Positions 32,846 to 33,912 of a DNA stretch of 33,912 nt are shown here, piece after piece. The position numbers were made by a program, and so were the translations under genes. A model generated the notes under the pieces. That model saw only the letters and a program-made list of their open reading frames with translations, had not been told where the DNA came from and did no database searches. Within the stretch, counting starts at the first letter, position 1; every line of letters begins with the position of its first letter. This stretch comes from Caldilineaceae bacterium SB0662_bin_25 (GTDB lineage Bacteria; Chloroflexota; Anaerolineae; Caldilineales; Caldilineaceae). The stretch covers positions 1 through 33,912 of the forward strand of contig VXOE01000330.1 in NCBI GenBank assembly GCA_009840225.1, read 5' to 3'.

Positions 32846-33754
32846 ATGCCTGTATTGGATGAAAAAGACTGGGCGTTCTGGGAAGAAAACGGTTATGTCG
32901 TGATCCCAAATGCCGTGCCGCAGGAGAATCTGGACGCACTCATAGAGCAGATCTGGACTTTCCTGGAGATGGATGAGTCCGACCCGGAGACTTGGTATCG
33001 GTACAGACCGTACACGCGTGAGGATCTCTGTTCTCCGATCTCACAAGCAGGGATGGTGGAAATGTACCAGCATCAGTCGCTGTGGGACAACCGCCAGTAC
33101 CCGCGCCTCCATGAGGCTTTCAGCGAGATTCTGGGCACGGAGAAGCTGTGGGTATCCCTGGATCGCGCCAATATGAAGCCGCCCGACCGCGCCGACAGGC
33201 CGGAATGGGGCCACAAGGGTATGATTCATTGGGACATTGACACCAGCGCATTGCCGCTGCTGGAGGGTGACGACGTCGCCGCAACCTGGCGCCCGGATCC
33301 CACTTCCCATACTGGCGTGCAGGGCGTTCTCTATTTGACAGATACCGGCCCAGACCAAGGCGGCTTTCAGTGTATACCCGGTTTTCACAGGACGTTCTAC
33401 GAATGGGTAAGAACGCAGCCGGCTGACCGCAATCCGCGCTTTCCCGACATGGACGGCCTCGACATAAAAGTTGTAGAGGGTAAGGCTGGCGATTTTGTCA
33501 TCTGGCACAAGCTGCTGGCGCACGGTAACGGTCACAACCGTTCGACGCGGCCGCGGTTGGCCCAGTACATCACAATGGGGCCGGCCCCGGACAGGGACGA
33601 AGAACAACGGGCTGCGCGTATTCGCTCCTGGCAAGAGTGCCGCCCCATGGAACACTGGCCTGGAGACCTCCGCGACTGGGAACACCGGCATCAGACACCG
33701 GCCAAGCTGACGACTTTGGGACGCAAGTTACTTGGGGTGGACTCCTGGAACTAG
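32846..33754 (+). CDS. phytanoyl-CoA dioxygenase (PhyH)-family Fe(II)/2-oxoglutarate oxygenase
   Basis: This 302-residue PhyH-family protein opens with 'FWEENGYVVIPNAVPQENLD', the classic N-terminus. Iron ligands are H128-x-D130 (MIHWDID) and H226 (LLAHGNGHN). R235 or R237 in NRSTRPRLAQY should bind the 2-oxoglutarate carboxylate. 'GFQCIPGFHR' is the usual mid-barrel strand. These enzymes hydroxylate a substrate using O2 and 2-oxoglutarate. The substrate is unknown; in bacteria, PhyH genes next to Gfo/Idh and sugar ABC genes are often linked to modified sugars or cyclitols. A strong AGGAGGA site six bases upstream supports the ATG. It is the last gene visible in the cassette. Confidence 0.93.
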   Translation: MPVLDEKDWAFWEENGYVVIPNAVPQENLDALIEQIWTFLEMDESDPETWYRYRPYTREDLCSPISQAGMVEMYQHQSLWDNRQYPRLHEAFSEILGTEKLWVSLDRANMKPPDRADRPEWGHKGMIHWDIDTSALPLLEGDDVAATWRPDPTSHTGVQGVLYLTDTGPDQGGFQCIPGFHRTFYEWVRTQPADRNPRFPDMDGLDIKVVEGKAGDFVIWHKLLAHGNGHNRSTRPRLAQYITMGPAPDRDEEQRAARIRSWQECRPMEHWPGDLRDWEHRHQTPAKLTTLGRKLLGVDSWN

Positions 33755-33912
33755 ATGCGAGAGCACGCTTACAACCTAAGTCGTGACTGCTAAGTCCTTG
33801 CCCAAAGGCGCTCAAGATTCAGCATGGCGAAAGATGTTTCTCTCTCCTCACTCCTCCTTACTCTCTCCTCGCTTTTGGGCGGTCGGGCCTATTCGGCCCT
33901 CCCTTGTGCGGG
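33755..33912. other. non-coding end of window with pyrimidine tract and small hairpin
   Basis: No gene is visible. A pyrimidine-rich tract (about 33838-33871) is, on the - strand, a run of GAG/GTGAGG units like the inverted repeat after coxM. A five-base-pair hairpin, GGGCC (33885-33889) with GGCCC (33895-33899), follows and is trailed by TCCCTT. It may be a weak terminator for the oxygenase gene. The window ends before any downstream gene. Confidence 0.35.

Noticed and set aside
32016-32939. 307-codon - strand frame opposite the Gfo/Idh gene
   Set aside because: Shadow of a gene with clear Rossmann and catalytic motifs; no ribosome site.
1-33912. CRISPR arrays, tRNA or rRNA genes, insertion sequences and phage genes
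   Set aside because: No regularly spaced repeats, cloverleaf-like genes, transposase motifs or phage structural genes were seen on reading both strands.

Overview
This 33.9-kb bacterial window most likely comes from a Chloroflexota chromosome (Anaerolineae/Caldilineales-like). That is an inference from gene content: a form II cox-type molybdenum hydroxylase cluster, glycolate-oxidase-type genes, an Lpl-type sugar ABC importer, a PTPS-related giant membrane protein and a PhyH dioxygenase. There is no rRNA, tRNA, CRISPR array, transposase or phage gene. GC content looks moderately high and even, and the genes are tightly packed.

Region 1 (about 120-16220, + strand) is one long run of genes behind a good sigma70-like promoter (TTGCCC-N17-TATAAT, 123-151). 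It starts with coxG, coxS, coxL and coxM, which encode a quinone/membrane-linked molybdenum hydroxylase with the form II AYRGAGR signature. Next come a small P-loop kinase-like gene, coxD (MoxR AAA+), coxE (VWA) and two XdhC-family genes, which encode cofactor maturation and insertion proteins. The run continues without a break (ATGA overlap) into glcD, a lipoprotein PQQ-type sugar dehydrogenase with two discoidin-like repeats, glcE, a quinone oxidoreductase and glcF. Together these look like an oxidation module feeding electrons from a small organic substrate (not proven to be CO) and from a 2-hydroxy acid such as glycolate into the quinone pool.

Region 2 (16249-24360, - strand) holds, in transcription order, oligopeptidase B, an unknown 241-residue protein, a sulfotransferase-like protein and a class IV aminotransferase whose expected PLP lysine is histidine. 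A 928-residue polytopic membrane protein with its own promoter follows. Downstream of it, convergent with glcF, is a decayed tail of a second aminotransferase copy, so the membrane-protein gene lies between two related aminotransferase 3' ends.

Region 3 (24466-33754, + strand) is a carbohydrate-type uptake and catabolism cassette: two Lpl/YtcP-type permeases, a lipoprotein substrate-binding protein, a 653-residue protein of a family I do not recognise, an enolase-superfamily dehydratase, a Gfo/Idh/MocA oxidoreductase and a PhyH-type Fe(II)/2-oxoglutarate oxygenase. No ABC ATPase or regulator is present. Strong inverted repeats lie in the operon leader and on both sides of the binding-protein gene. 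This cassette and the lysine-less aminotransferase/sulfotransferase pair are the best candidates for undescribed biology here.
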